This document shows, in pieces, positions 21,769 through 32,900 of a stretch of DNA of 64,000 nucleotides. Under the pieces are notes generated by a model. The model saw only the letters and a program-made list of their open reading frames with translations. It was not told the DNA's origin and made no database searches. Position numbers and translations under genes: made by a program. Where the stretch lies: contig CAUYUJ010003939.1 of assembly GCA_963575745.1 (NCBI GenBank), positions 1-64,000 of the forward strand, read 5' to 3'. Position 1 is the stretch's first letter. Each line of letters opens with the position of its first letter. Source of the stretch: Prorocentrum cordatum (lineage: Eukaryota > Sar > Dinophyceae > Prorocentrales > Prorocentraceae).

Positions 21769-21834
21769 GTGCAGAACGGACAGAGTCCTCCTGTATACCT
21801 CTCGCAGTCTCTTTGGATGTCGTTCGAGGGCTTA

Positions 21835-22085
21835 TTGGAGTCCTCTTGGGGCGTCTGGGGGGTCTCTTAACAGACCCTGGGGTCTTCTGGGGCGTCTATG
21901 GTGCCTCTGGGGGTCCTACTGGATTCTTGGGGTCTCTTGGGAGCCTCTTGGGGGCAGCTTGGAGGCCTCTTGAGGGCCTCTTGGCGGCCTCTGGGAACCT
22001 CTTGGCCACCTCTTGGGGCGATCTTGGGACACCCTTGGGAGCCTCGGGGGCCATCTTGGGGCCATCTTGGAGGAGATCGGTCAAA
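21835..22085. repeat. CTTGGGG minisatellite, locus 3
   Basis: Units GGCCTCTTG, GGAGCCTCTTGGGGGCAGC and GGGGCCATCTTGG recur, ending in a tail GAGATCGGTCAAAGGAGGGG that has a counterpart at 25355-25380. Confidence 0.8.
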
Positions 22086-22099
22086 GGAGGGGAGCTCCC

Positions 22100-22389
22100 G
22101 AGTTAGGGTCCCCCACCCCTGAGGGCCAACATGTGGCCAGCACCTGAGTAACATCAATGATTTGCGCCTTCTCGCAGAGGCCGTTTTGGACGCTCTGACT
22201 ACCCGCGACCCCGCCGTCCAGGTCCAGGGGTAGGGGATAGGAGGTTGGGGTCAAGGCACGCTGCTAGATAGCAAGCCGTCCAGCTCACCCCCAACCGCCC
22301 TCCCAACACTCAATTAACACCCGAGCCTCGGTATGTTCAACGGCCGTCTTTGGATGGACAGCGACTGGGAACGCAAACCGACCTGATGT
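22100..22389. other. No supported feature
   Basis: Mixed-composition spacer between two minisatellites; nothing recognised. Confidence 0.35.
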
Positions 22390-22570
22390 GCGCGACGCTG
22401 GGGCGAGGTGCGCCACGCATGCCAGGCGCGCCACGCGCGCCACGCGCTCCAGGCACCCCTGGGGCCCGAGCGTGCCAGGCACGCCTGTTGCGCCAGCTGC
22501 GCTACGTGCTTCACGTGCGCCAGGTGTGCCGCATACTCCAGCCGCGCGAGGTGCACCACGTTCGGGGCAC
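22390..22570. repeat. GCGCCACG / GCCAGGC minisatellite
   Basis: Imperfect 9-15 bp units (GTGCGCCACGC, GCCAGGCGCGCCACG, GCGCCAGGTGTGCC) recur about 14 times. Confidence 0.65.
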
Positions 22571-22574
22571 GTGC

Positions 22575-23060
22575 GGAGTTTTTTTAGGTGCGCCTGCCCA
22601 CGTGACAGCTGACATCGGGAAACATGTCGGCCCCCACCATCCTTGTCGAAAACCAATGCCGATCATGGTGTCTGGTGCCTGCACACAGCAGGCCATGCGC
22701 CACCACCCCCGCCGTCCTGTCAAAAAACACTTGACAGTGATCGCGGTGTGGCCGCGCATGATCCAGATTTAGCCGCGCAGTGCATTTGGCATTGTTTTTG
22801 ACAGGGATGGTGGCCCTGCGCACAGCAGGCAATATGCTGACAGCTCCGCCGTCCCTGTCAACAAACAATACACAGTGCCCGCGGGCCTCACGAGCATGAC
22901 CTCAGACTTTGCCCCAAAGTGTACTTTGTATTTTTTGAGAGGGATGGTGGGGAGGACCCGCATCGGGTTGGTTGCGCAGGCTTTGAATTTGGAGGCAGAG
23001 TGTGTTTTGTATGTTTTTTGGTAGGTATGGTTGGGGGCTGGGGAGCATACGGTCGGCATT
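22575..23060. repeat. TTTTTTGACAGGGATGG repeats in alternating orientation
   Basis: Forward copies: TGTTTTTGACAGGGATGGTGG at about 22793, TATTTTTTGAGAGGGATGGTGG at about 22930 and ATGTTTTTTGGTAGGTATGG at about 23010. Inverted copies: CCATCCTTGTCGAAAACC at about 22638, CCGTCCTGTCAAAAAACAC at about 22710 and CCGTCCCTGTCAACAAAC at about 22850. Spacing is 55-85 bp, so neighbours can pair. Confidence 0.7.
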
Positions 23061-23579
23061 GTTCCTGGTTGGGCTGCCGGTCGCCTGGGGGAGGGGGTGT
23101 ATATCAATAGCGAACAGTGATGAACCTCGCCACGAAGAGAAGAATTGGGGGCTGGAACAGAAAAAACTCTAAACCACTTACGCCCTAAAGGGCTGGTGGG
23201 ATTCGTGCTTCGGTGCGGATCAGAAGCGCGCCTCGTGCCCGTCGGCGTCGTCGTCGTCCCCGTCGTGCTGCGTGTTGCTCTGCCCGGGACCTGGACCTCA
23301 CCCCCTGGGCCGCGCACGTGCCACCGGCCATGATTTGCGCCCCTCCCTCTTTGACGCCCCCCGCTTGGCCGCCCCCGGCTTGCCTCCGAGGCTAGCTCGC
23401 AACATCTCTTGCCTCCCGGGGCACGGGGCACCACTCTGCTGGGAGGCGCGCCGTTGCCGCCGCCGCGCGATCTGTGCGGGGGCCCGCTCGGCCCGCTCGG
23501 CGGGAGCAGCTGCGCCTTGTCCCGCGGCGGTTCTCCGAATATGTGGTATTGCGTAATGCCAATGCCCCCTTGGAATGGT

Positions 23580-23665
23580 AATCTGTGGTAGTATGCAGTA
23601 ATATGTGGTAATATGTGGTAACTTGTGCCGAATACGTGGTAATATATGTATATACACACGTTAAT
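23580..23665. repeat. GGTAATATGT short tandem repeat
   Basis: Several copies of a 10-12 bp AT-rich unit (TATGTGGTAA) lie downstream of a GC-rich unassigned spacer (23061-23579). Confidence 0.65.
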
Positions 23666-23699
23666 ATGTAGTCCCCTCCCTTTCCGCATTATCCTTTTG

Positions 23700-24400
23700 T
23701 TACTGCTGCTGCTTCTGATGCTTCTGCACTTTCCTCACAGCGGCTGTTCCTCCCCTGTGCCCTCTTCCACTCCGCCTCATCCTACCCCTCCGCGTCTCCT
23801 GCCTCCTCATCTTCCCGTCTCCTGATCCCCCGCGTCCACCTCGTCGCCCCCTTCCCACACTCCTCCCTCCTCTTCCACCTCCCCTCCTCCACCTCCCCTC
23901 TTTCCTCCTCCCCCTCAAGCTCCCCAGTGCCTCCTCCTCTTCTTCTCCCTCTTCCTCCTTCTCTCAATCCTCCTCCTCACTCTTCCCCATCTCATAGCAC
24001 CCGTCCTCCCCCCTCTCCTGTCTCCTGCCCCCCTCCTTGTCCTTGTTTGTCCTTGTCCTGTGTCTCCGGCCCTTCGCGCAGGTCGCACGGCGTCCACGAT
24101 CCGATTCGACACCGTTGCTGCCAAACGCGACTGCCATCGACGCCGAGGAGGACCAGAAGGAGAAGGAGGAGGGGGAGGAGGAGGAGGAGGAGGAGAGGAG
24201 GAGGAGGAGGAGGAAGAGGATGAAGAACCTGCAGTATCCTTCTCCTTTCCCGCTCCCTCTTCCCTCCTCCCTCTTCCTCTTCCTTCTCCCACCTCCCCTC
24301 TCCATCTCTCCCTTATCCTCCTCACCCCCTTCCTTTGTTCTCCTCTTCCTTTCCTTCTCTTCCTCGGATTTCCCCCGCTCCCTCCCCCACTCTCTTCGTT
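23700..24400. repeat. Pyrimidine-rich CTCCTC tract with a GGA switch
   Basis: CT-rich plus strand (23730-24060) switches to (GGA)n purine DNA (24150-24225), then back to CT-rich (24235-24400). Strand polarity therefore flips twice within 700 bp. Confidence 0.7.
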
Positions 24401-24542
24401 CCGCGTCCTCGCCGCCGTGCAAGGCGGCGGAGACTACAGGTCGCCCCAGCAGGATTATCGAGGGGAGGACCCGGCTCGCCCCCACGCTCGCCCACGAGGA
24501 GGGGAAGCGAGGATGATAAGAGGTGAAGGATTAGAGGAGGGT

Positions 24543-24602
24543 ATGTGTGTGTGTGTGTGTGGGGGGGGATATGTGCGTGTGTGGGTGTGTGCGTGTGTGC
24601 TG
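24543..24602. repeat. (GT)n microsatellite
   Basis: GTGTGT runs are interrupted by a G9 stretch. Confidence 0.8.
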
Positions 24603-25065
24603 AGAACGATTCTGCATCTCCTCTGGCGCTGCATTTTTTCGTGACGTCGGCCCCGCGGGCCTCCGACCACTGCCCGGGTTTCGCGATTGTCATCCTGAGT
24701 CGCTATCTGACGCTCCCCAGGCTGTGGAAACGGCCACCACAGGCTGAAAACCAGGAAGAACCAGTCGTCGTGATCTTTTGGCGTCGCCCAGATCTGAGGG
24801 GTGGTGAGAAGATAAAACGCGTGGATGGGTGGGGACCTATCTGATGTTCCAGATCCAGGTCGAGAGCGTGATCTCAAAGTGCGTCCAGATACGCCCGCCC
24901 GGCAGGCCCCGGTGTGTCAGCACGAATCTGTATCCTCTCACACTGCTCGATGCCTGTTGCCATTTGGGCTCTTGCGCTCGGCCTGTTTTGAACAACGGTT
25001 GAGCGCAAGTGCTTGCCCTGGGGCCGTGCGCCCTCGAAGCCGCGCGTCGGCGGGTCAGCAAGGCG
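24603..25065. other. No supported feature
   Basis: Non-repetitive spacer; frames of up to 140 codons lack motifs. Confidence 0.35.
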
Positions 25066-25069
25066 CCAC

Positions 25070-25770
25070 ATGACCTTGGGGCCCTCTTGGGGCCCTCTTG
25101 GGGCTCTCTTGGGGCTCTCTTGGGACCCTCGCTGGTTCCTGTCCCAGTGGTGGTGGTGTTGGTAGTGTGCGCGTCGGTTCGTGCTCATAATTGACGGCGG
25201 GCCGTGTGGTCCGCGCGCGCTGGCGCCTACGTCGCCGTGCTGGCGGCGGCGCGCCCGTCCCGTTCGGATTTTTCCCAGCGGCCAGGACATAGGCTTCCTG
25301 CCGCTTAGCATCTAGAGAGAGGGGCCCTGGAGGGCCTCTTGTGGCCATCCTGGAGGCTATCGATCAAAGGAGGGGGGTGTCGTACCTTCGAACTCGGCCC
25401 TCGGGGCCCTCTTTGGGCGCTCCTTGGGCCGATCTCAGGCACTCTTGGCGCCGTCTCGGGGGCCTCTTGGGCCCATCTTGGGGGTCTCGTGGGCCATCTT
25501 GGGGGGCCATCTTGAGGCCACAAGCGCATCGGAAGCGAAAAGGCGAGAAGTGATACATCATTATTTTATATCATGCGTTTGAAGGATTTTGGCTTCTTGG
25601 GGTGGTCCTGATGGGGGCTCCAAGAGCACTTGTAACCGGCTTGTGGCCTTCGTCGGGCCTCTCAGAAGTATGTCAGAAGCTATCTTGAACCATCGTAGAC
25701 TATCTTGAGCCATGTTGGAGGCCATCTCTTCTGAGCCCTCTTGGGGCCATCTTGGGCCATTTGGGACGCT
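25070..25770. repeat. CTTGGGG minisatellite, loci 4-6
   Basis: Three blocks (25070-25135, 25310-25520, 25590-25770) of GGCCCTCTTGGGG / GCCATCTTGGGGG units. The middle block contains CTATCGATCAAAGGAGGGG, the tail seen at 22075-22100. Spacer 25136-25309 is unassigned. Confidence 0.8.
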
Positions 25771-26004
25771 CTAACTCCTCGCCCCCCCCCCGTTTAGACC
25801 CAGGGAGGGGGGGAGGTTAACTTCTTCAAAAGGAAGAAGGTTCTTGGAAGAGGAAAGAAAGATATCGTTAGACCGCCTTAGCTTAAGGGGCTTGTGGGAT
25901 ATTGAGCTTCAGGATCACCGTGGTGAAGAAGTCTCAGGCGAAATGCCCTGCACGCCCTACCGACACGTCTGGGGGTGCGACAGGGAGGAATTACTTATCA
26001 GGAA

Positions 26005-26135
26005 AAGGAATGGAGGAGGAGGAGGAGGAGGAGGAGGAGGAGAGGAGGAGGGGGAGGAGGAGGATGAGGATGGAGGAGGAGGAGGAGGAGGAGGAGGAGA
26101 GGAGGAGGAGGAGGAGGAGGAGGAGGAGGAGGAAG
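26005..26135. repeat. (GGA)n array
   Basis: Purine-only GGA repeat with one GATGAGGATGG linker. Confidence 0.9.
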
Positions 26136-26735
26136 GGCGTGGAGGAGAAAGAGGGTAGGAGGAAGAGGATGCTCGAAGGGGGAGGGCGAGGCGTGGGTTG
26201 AACGGGGAGAGAGGGAATGGCAAGGGGGAGGCTGGAACGGCGTTGGCGGGGAGGGCGGGAGGAAGGAGGGGCACGACTGGCGAAGAGGTCAGGAGGAGGG
26301 AGGAGCACGAGGGCGGAAACGGGCCCTGGAACCTCGGTCTCTCCCCGGGGCCGGTCTTTCATCCCCAGCCGCTCCCGGACACCTCCGTGGCGACCTCCTG
26401 GCGCCCGCGACCGGGCGGAGCGCGGCGAAGGCCAGAGGCCAGGGCCCTTCGGGAGCAGTCGGACCTCCCTCGGGGGGCGCGGTGCGGCGCAGAAGCTCGA
26501 GGCAGAGGCCGAGGCGGCGAGGGTGCCCCGGGGGGCCCAGGAAGAGGGCCCACAGCGCCCCTGGAAGCCTCAGCCCCTGTGGCCCGACGCCGCGGAGAAG
26601 TGCGGCATCGCAAGGCATCACGACCCGGTCCTTGCGGCCTTTCTCGAGCCAGGTCGGCCCGTCCTGCAGGGCCCGAAGCTGGCCGAAAGCGCCTGGCGTG
26701 AAGACTTACGACGCCCGTGTCTCATGGACCCTCGA
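26136..26735. other. GC-rich spacer with a diverged dispersed-repeat copy
   Basis: GGAACCTCGGTCTCTCC and GGGGCCGGTCTTTCATCC at 26325-26395 weakly match the repeat at 18175-18310 and 42095-42205. Ala/Gly/Arg/Pro-rich open frames elsewhere show no family motif. Confidence 0.4.
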
Positions 26736-26739
26736 TCCT

Positions 26740-26885
26740 GGACCGATCGCCGACATGGCACGCCCCCCTCCCGGTCGACCTTCGACCCTCGATGCTCGAC
26801 CCTCGGCCACTGGCCATTCGGCCTCCGACCTTCGATCTTAGATCGACCTTGATCTTCGATCCTCGATCGTTTGCCGATCGGGCGC
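26740..26885. repeat. CGACCTTCGATCCTCGAT minisatellite
   Basis: About ten degenerate copies of CTTCGACCCTCGAT / CTCGATC in 140 bp. Confidence 0.65.
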
Positions 26886-27394
26886 GCCTCCTCTCTGACG
26901 CCAGCCGGCGCGGTGCGGTTTTCAGCGACGCCTGGGGCATAGCGAACTACGCACTTTTTGTCGTCGAGCTCGGGTTCAACAGAGAGTTCAGATCTTTTTC
27001 CATGTGCTCGCGGCTCCGCCTCTCTGCAGCCTTTGGGATCAAGCCCGGGCCCGACAGGGGCGACGGTTCCGCCGGAGGTGCCAAGAAGCTGGACACGCAT
27101 TGCGCAGCAGGCCGATCCTGTAGCTGGATGCACGCGTGGCGACGTCTTCCGAGGGCTCGGCCCTTCAAATGGCTTTCTGCGCTGGGCTTCCGCATGCATA
27201 TGATGCGCGTGGCCCCGAGATGTTCCACATATGAATCCAGTCGCGTGCCCAGACATGCGATGATTTGTTTTTCCAAGCCATCCGGTGGTGTTGGGTCCTC
27301 GTTTTGACATCACAGCGCCTGGCGTCTCCTTCCTCTCCTCCTTCCCCTCTTCCCTCCTCCCATCCTACAATCGGTGCCTCTGCTCTCCGCATGT

Positions 27395-28745
27395 CTCTGT
27401 TTCGACATACCCTTGGCACGGTTCGTGGCCGCATAGCGAGCGCCGAGGGCCCCAGAGGCTCCCTCGCATGGCACCACCGCACCAATTTCGGCACTCTCCT
27501 CACACGTTTCGTGTCCCCATATGGTGGCTCCACCGAACGCCCCACTGGCTGCGCCCGCATGCCACCGCCGCACCAGTGTCGGCACACCCCTCACACGTTT
27601 CGTGGCCCCATAGGGAGCCCCACCGGGGGCCCCAGTGGCTGCGCTCGTATGGCACCGCCGCGCTCATTTCGGCAGACCCGTCAACCGTTTTCGTGGCCCC
27701 ATGCGCAGCTCCACCGAAGGCCCCAGTGGCTACGCCCACATGGCACCACCTCGCACGTTTCGGCACATCCTTTCCACGTTTCGTGGCCCCATGGCGCGCT
27801 CCACCGAGGGCCCCAGAGGCTGCGCTCGCATGGCACCACCACAGTGTTCGGCTCATCCCTCGCACGCTTCGTGGCCCCGAATGGAGCTCCACCACGGGCC
27901 CCAGTCGCTGCGCTCGCGTGGCACCACCGCGCCAATTTCGGCAACTCCCTCACACGTTTTCGTGGCTCCCTCGAACCCATTCCGGCAACACCCCTCACAC
28001 GTTTCGTGGCCTCCTCGAGCGCTTTGCCGAGGGTCCCAGTGGCTGCACTCGCTTGGCACTGCCGCACCCATGTCGGCACACCCCTCAAACGCTGTGTGGC
28101 CCCACAGGGAGTTCCTCCGAAGTCCCCAGTGGCTGCCCTCGCAGGGTAATTACCACCGTATCGGGTTCGGCTCACCCGCCACATGTCTCGTGGCCCCATA
28201 GGGCGCTCCACCAGAGGCCCCAGTAGCAGCGCCCTCATGCAACCGCCGCACCCGTTTCGGCACACCCTTTACATGCACCCGTTTCTCGCATGCAACCGCA
28301 ACCGTGCACGCGGGAGGCCCAAACAGCAGTGGGCTCCCAGCGCATACGCAGCGCTACCCTGAGGAAGCTGTGAGTTGCATGGGGCGCCTCAGCTCCTTTG
28401 TTCCGATGCGCCGTCTAGGCGCCAGGCTCGCTTGCTTGCTTGCTTTACATGTTTTGTGGCCCCACAGGGCGCTCCACCGAAGGCCCCAGTGGCTGCGTTT
28501 GCATGGCACCACCTCGCACGCTTCGGCACACCATTCACAGGTTTTCGTGCCCCTATAGGGAGTCCCACAGAAGGCCTCTGTGGCTGCGCTCGCATGGCGC
28601 CACCGCACCAATTTTGGCAGACCCCTCACACGCTTCGCTGCCCCATAGGAAGCTCCGCCGAAGGCCCCAATGGCTGCGCTCGCATGGCCTCACCGCGCCA
28701 ATTTCGGCACGCCCTTCACACGTTTCGTGGCACCAGGGAGAGCTT
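27395..28745. repeat. 90-bp tandem satellite, about 14 copies
   Basis: The anchor CACGTTTCGTGGCCCCATAG recurs near 27506, 27596, 27687, 27777, 27867, 27956, 28000, 28088, 28181, 28450, 28540, 28630 and 28720, mostly 89-93 bp apart. Each unit continues with CTCCACCGAAGGCCCCAGTGG, CTGCGCTCGCATGGCACCAC and CAATTTCGGCACACCCCT. Copies are interrupted by unrelated sequence at about 28275-28440. Because the unit is a multiple of three and nearly stop-free, 30-residue repeats are open in two plus frames and several minus frames. A real repeat protein cannot be excluded but nothing favours one frame. Confidence 0.88.
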
Positions 28746-28867
28746 CACCGAGAGCGGTGCCCACAGTGTGGCTCGCGGCTGTATATGTTTCTGGGCCCTT
28801 CGCCAGGATAGTTGTTTCGCACGGCGCGAGCGGGTCTCCCCAAGTGAGTGTGTGTCTCCATCTTCTT

Positions 28868-29125
28868 GGTGCAGTCCTCCTCCTCCCTCCTCCTCCTCCT
28901 CCTCCTCCTCCTCCTCCCTCCTCCTCCTCCTCCTCCTCCTCCTCCTCCTCCTCCTCCTCCTCCTCCTCCTCCTCCTCCTCACTCTCCTCCCTCTCCTCCT
29001 CCTCCTCCTCCTCCTCTCCTCCTCCTCCTCCCTCCTCCTCCTCCTCCTCCTCCTCCTCCTCCTCCTCCTCCTCCTCCTCCTCCTCCTCCTCCTCCTCCTC
29101 CTCCTCCTCCTCCTCCTGCTCCTCC
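28868..29125. repeat. (TCC)n polypyrimidine array
   Basis: About 250 bp of TCC with occasional CTCACTC and CCCTCC breaks. Confidence 0.9.
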
Positions 29126-29294
29126 GGCCTGGCGCTCGAGAAGGTACCCCTCTCAGCGCATGCCGGCCGGCGCGGTGCGCTTCCGCGACCCCGCGGGCGC
29201 CGCGGGAGAGAAGCGGGAGGCCTTCGGGCAGGCTGCGCAGCCGAGGTGCGCGTCTCGTGGGTCGCTGGCCCCACCTCTTGAGGGGAGAGTGGGT

Positions 29295-29465
29295 AGTCGA
29301 AGGCCAGACTGTCAGATTGGATTGGGCCCCAAGGGCCAATCTGGCAGGGCCAAACTGGATGATTGGTGTTATTCGCCAGGCTGGATTCGCGTTGGCTCCC
29401 TCACCAGATTGCCCCCGTTTGCCAGATTGGGCCTGCCAGATTGGCGCCAGATTGGCTTCGACTAC
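29295..29465. repeat. GCCAGATTGG short repeats, mixed orientation
   Basis: The 10-mer GCCAGATTGG occurs several times (29419, 29431, 29443, with diverged copies from 29300), with an inverted CCAATCTGGC near 29335. Confidence 0.65.
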
Positions 29466-29639
29466 CCAGTCTTGAGGGGAGAGGGGAGGGGGAGGGAGGA
29501 GGCAGGGAGAGGCAGGTGGGAAGTATTAGGGAACAATCAGTTCTATAAGCATAACATCTCGGAGGTCCGCGCGAATCCCTCGGATGGGCGCTGGGGCCTC
29601 CTCAGGACACCCTCCCATCATGCTAATAAGAGGCGGAAG

Positions 29640-29880
29640 GAGGGAAGGAAGGAGGAGGGCGGAGGGGGAGGAGGGAGGTGTGAGTGTTCACTTCTTCACA
29701 GCCCTCTTCGTCCACTTTGCCCTCTCTCCCCTCCTTCCCCTCCGCCCCTCCCCCCTCCTTCTCTCGTTCCCCTCCCCTCCTCTCCGTTCTTTTCCTTCTC
29801 CCCCTATTCCTCCCCTTTCCTTCTCTTCTCTTCCTTCTCCTCCTCCTCCTCCTCCTCCTCCTCTTCCAAGTCCCCCTCCT
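29640..29880. repeat. GGA-to-CTC switch tract
   Basis: Purine-rich GGAAGGAGG (29630-29680) is followed by pyrimidine-rich CTCC/TTCC DNA with a TCC run (29835-29870), just upstream of the membrane-protein gene. Confidence 0.65.
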
Positions 29881-29915
29881 CTTCCAAGTTCTCATTAACC
29901 CAGGCTTAATGACAG

Positions 29916-32900
29916 GTTGCCTTACCGCCGCATCAGCTCCGGTGAGCTGGACCGGGCGCGGCGGAGGAAGGAACAGAAGCAGGAGCAGTCGGATGAGCGC
30001 GAAGAGAAGGAGGTGGCGACCCCATGCTCAGGAACCACGAGGAGCACGATGACGCCGATGACCACGTTGGAGGACTCGGAGAAGGAGGAGGAAGAGGAGA
30101 AGGAGGTCTCGGCCGCGTTGTCCGAACAGAAGACGAAGAAGCGTGCGCCACTCAAGCGGAGCTCCAGCCAGCACTTGGGAAATATGGATGACTCGGCCTT
30201 GCCTGACTTCGACATCTACCCAGAGTATTTGCGTATAGGGCCATGGTCGCCAGTCGCGTATGTGTATTTGGCCTGCATCTTCGCATGGCTACTTTGGAGC
30301 TCCACCGAGGCCCTGGAGTCCGGAACGATTGCTCCCGGGAGAGGGCCATGGGTTGCACTTGTGATTCGACCGATTTCGATCACGCGATCTGTTGGAGGGA
30401 TGTCCGAATATCAGCAGATCGTTGACCACACTGGGGTGGGGGAGCAAACAACGCTCAGAAGTTATGATGCGTGCTTTTGTGCTTTGGATCAGAGCTGTGG
30501 GTCACATTTGCGGTTGCGTTCGGACCGAGGCCAAGCGACATGCGGGCGAAGGCATCCCTCCTGCTTGAGAGGTCTCCTAAGGTTCCCCAGGGAGGCATCC
30601 GGAGGTTTCCTGGCGGCCTCTGGATTGGGCGTCGCGTAATGGGGGGGTGGGGCAGCGAGGGCTGCAGGAAAGGGGCCCTTCAGGGTCCGAAAAGTGCACC
30701 TTTCTTCCCCCCATTTATCGCCCCCCCCTTGAGCCAAGCTCAATTCAGGAGGCCCAGTATACGGGCCAGAATCGCAGATCAATTTCGAACCTCCAGCAGG
30801 CGGTCAGCCAATACAGCGCAATAAGATTGCCAGAGATCTCGTGGAAGGCACGAGCGCTGTCGGGTGCCTTGGGATGCTACACTGTCGCGGCCTTAGCGCA
30901 TGCAAGCACGCCTGGCCGAGTCCCGGATCGAGCATTGCAAGGCCGCGCCAGATTCGCCCTGCATGAAGGGACACGCGCTGAGCCGTCCATCCGCTGGCTT
31001 ATGCATTAGAGGCTTTGCCCTTCGGGCGGTACTGCTCCTCCCTCCCAAGGAGAGCCCTTACAACCAGGGGGTCGAGTTTTTGAATTCCCAAAAACTTGTT
31101 GCTGGATTCAAAGAACTTGTTATTGGATTCCCCCCCAAAAAATTGGTTTTCGAATTCAAAGACAAGTTTTTTTCCCCGAGTTCTAAAAGTGGATTTTGAA
31201 TTCAGAGACCAGTCAGTTGAATTCAAAACAGGTTCTTGACTTCAGACACCAGTCCTGGCATTCAGAAACTGGCTCTTGAGTTCGCAAACTGGTCCTGTAA
31301 ACTCCCAAGCTGGTTTTGGAATCCGACGCCTTGCGCTCACACGCCCTCTCCCGCAATGCCTGGCGTGGGCCTTCGCTCGGTCGCCGCCCGATGGCCGCCC
31401 CGTGGGCGCCTCGTGGGCGCCTCGTGGGCGCCTCGTGGGCGCCTCGTGGTCGCCGCCCGATGGCCGCCCCGTGGGCGCCCCGTGGGCGCCTCGTGCGCTG
31501 GCCTGCGCTGCAGGGGCTTCGCCCGGTCGCCGCCGGCGTCCGCCCGTGGGCGCCCCCGTGGGCGCCCCGTGGGCGCCCCGGTGGCCGCCAGGCGTCGCCT
31601 CGACCCAGTCCTCCTCCTCCTCCTCCTCCTCCTCCTCCTCCTCCTCCTCCTCCTCCTCCTCCTCCTCCTCCCCCTCCTCCTCCTCCTCCTCCTCCTCCTC
31701 CTCCTCGTCTCCTCTCCTCCTCCTCCCCCTCCTCCTCCTCCTCCCCCTCCCCCTCTCCTCCGCCTCCTCCCCTCTCCTCCTCCTCCTCCTCCTCCTCCTC
31801 CTCCTCCTCCTCCCCCTCCTCACTCACTCACTCATTCATGGCGGTCGATCGAGTCGTGCAGCCACCTTTCCTGCCCCCGCCCCACGGCTTGACCCGGTGG
31901 GGGGGGGGGCTCATTAGGGAGAGTGTGAGAAGACGGTCAGAAAAAGACTGTAAAGGGGCACAGGGTTAGACAACATGTGGGGCTCGACCCTCCTCCTCCT
32001 GCTCCTTCTCCTCCACCACCTCCTGTTTGCACTGGCGCGGCCCAGTGCTTCCCCTGACGCGGGAGGAGAGGTCAGCGGCCGAGGAAGGCCGTGGCAGGCC
32101 GCGGCAGCCCCCCTCGTGGGCGCCTCGTGGCCGCCAGGCTTGCAGCACAAAGCTTGCCACACGCAGCCTGGACCGCACAGCCTGCACTGCATAGCTTACA
32201 CAGCATAGTGTGCACCACGTTGCTTGCACCTCATAGCCCGCACCACAGACGTTGCAGCACACATAGTCTGCACCACATATAGCTTGCACCACACAGCATG
32301 AAGCTTGCGCTACATAGTTTCGCCACATGGCTAGCGCAACATAGCTTGCATCATCTGGTTCCCAGGCAGCTCGCAAAACCACAGTGCACAGACTCACTGT
32401 TGGGGCCCGCTTCGAACTATGGATCCTCCCTCTCCTTCGCCTCCCCGGCTTCCCTATCGGCCCAAGCTGGACCCAGAGAGGCTCCCCTGGGAGAGTCTCT
32501 GCAGGGCCACAAGTTCGGCTTCGCGTGCGCAAAGAGCGCTTCCAGGGACGCGCGGCGGAGCCCGCCGCGGATCCACACAGAGTCCTGGGACGGCCCCCAG
32601 ACAGCCTCAAGAGTTCGAGCAGGAGATCGGCTACATAATTGATCTACCCCAGAATGGACTCCTTTGTCGAACCCACGCTTAATTCATATAGTGTCCCGTC
32701 GATATGCTAACATTCCACGCTTTACTCGTGGACTCGACGGAGAAATCGATTTGGGGTTTTGGGGTTCATGAATTCTGCAACCGATCCACTACTTGAAGAG
32801 TCCAAGAGCCGCGCAGACGGCCCCAAGAGTCTCCAAAAGATACGCTAAGATGTCCTCGCGAGCCCCTGCAGGGAGACCCGCATGGGTCTTCTCAGCCGCC

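Noticed and set aside
28848-29909. 353-codon Pro-rich frame
   Set aside because: Driven by a TCC array and CT-rich DNA; no domain.
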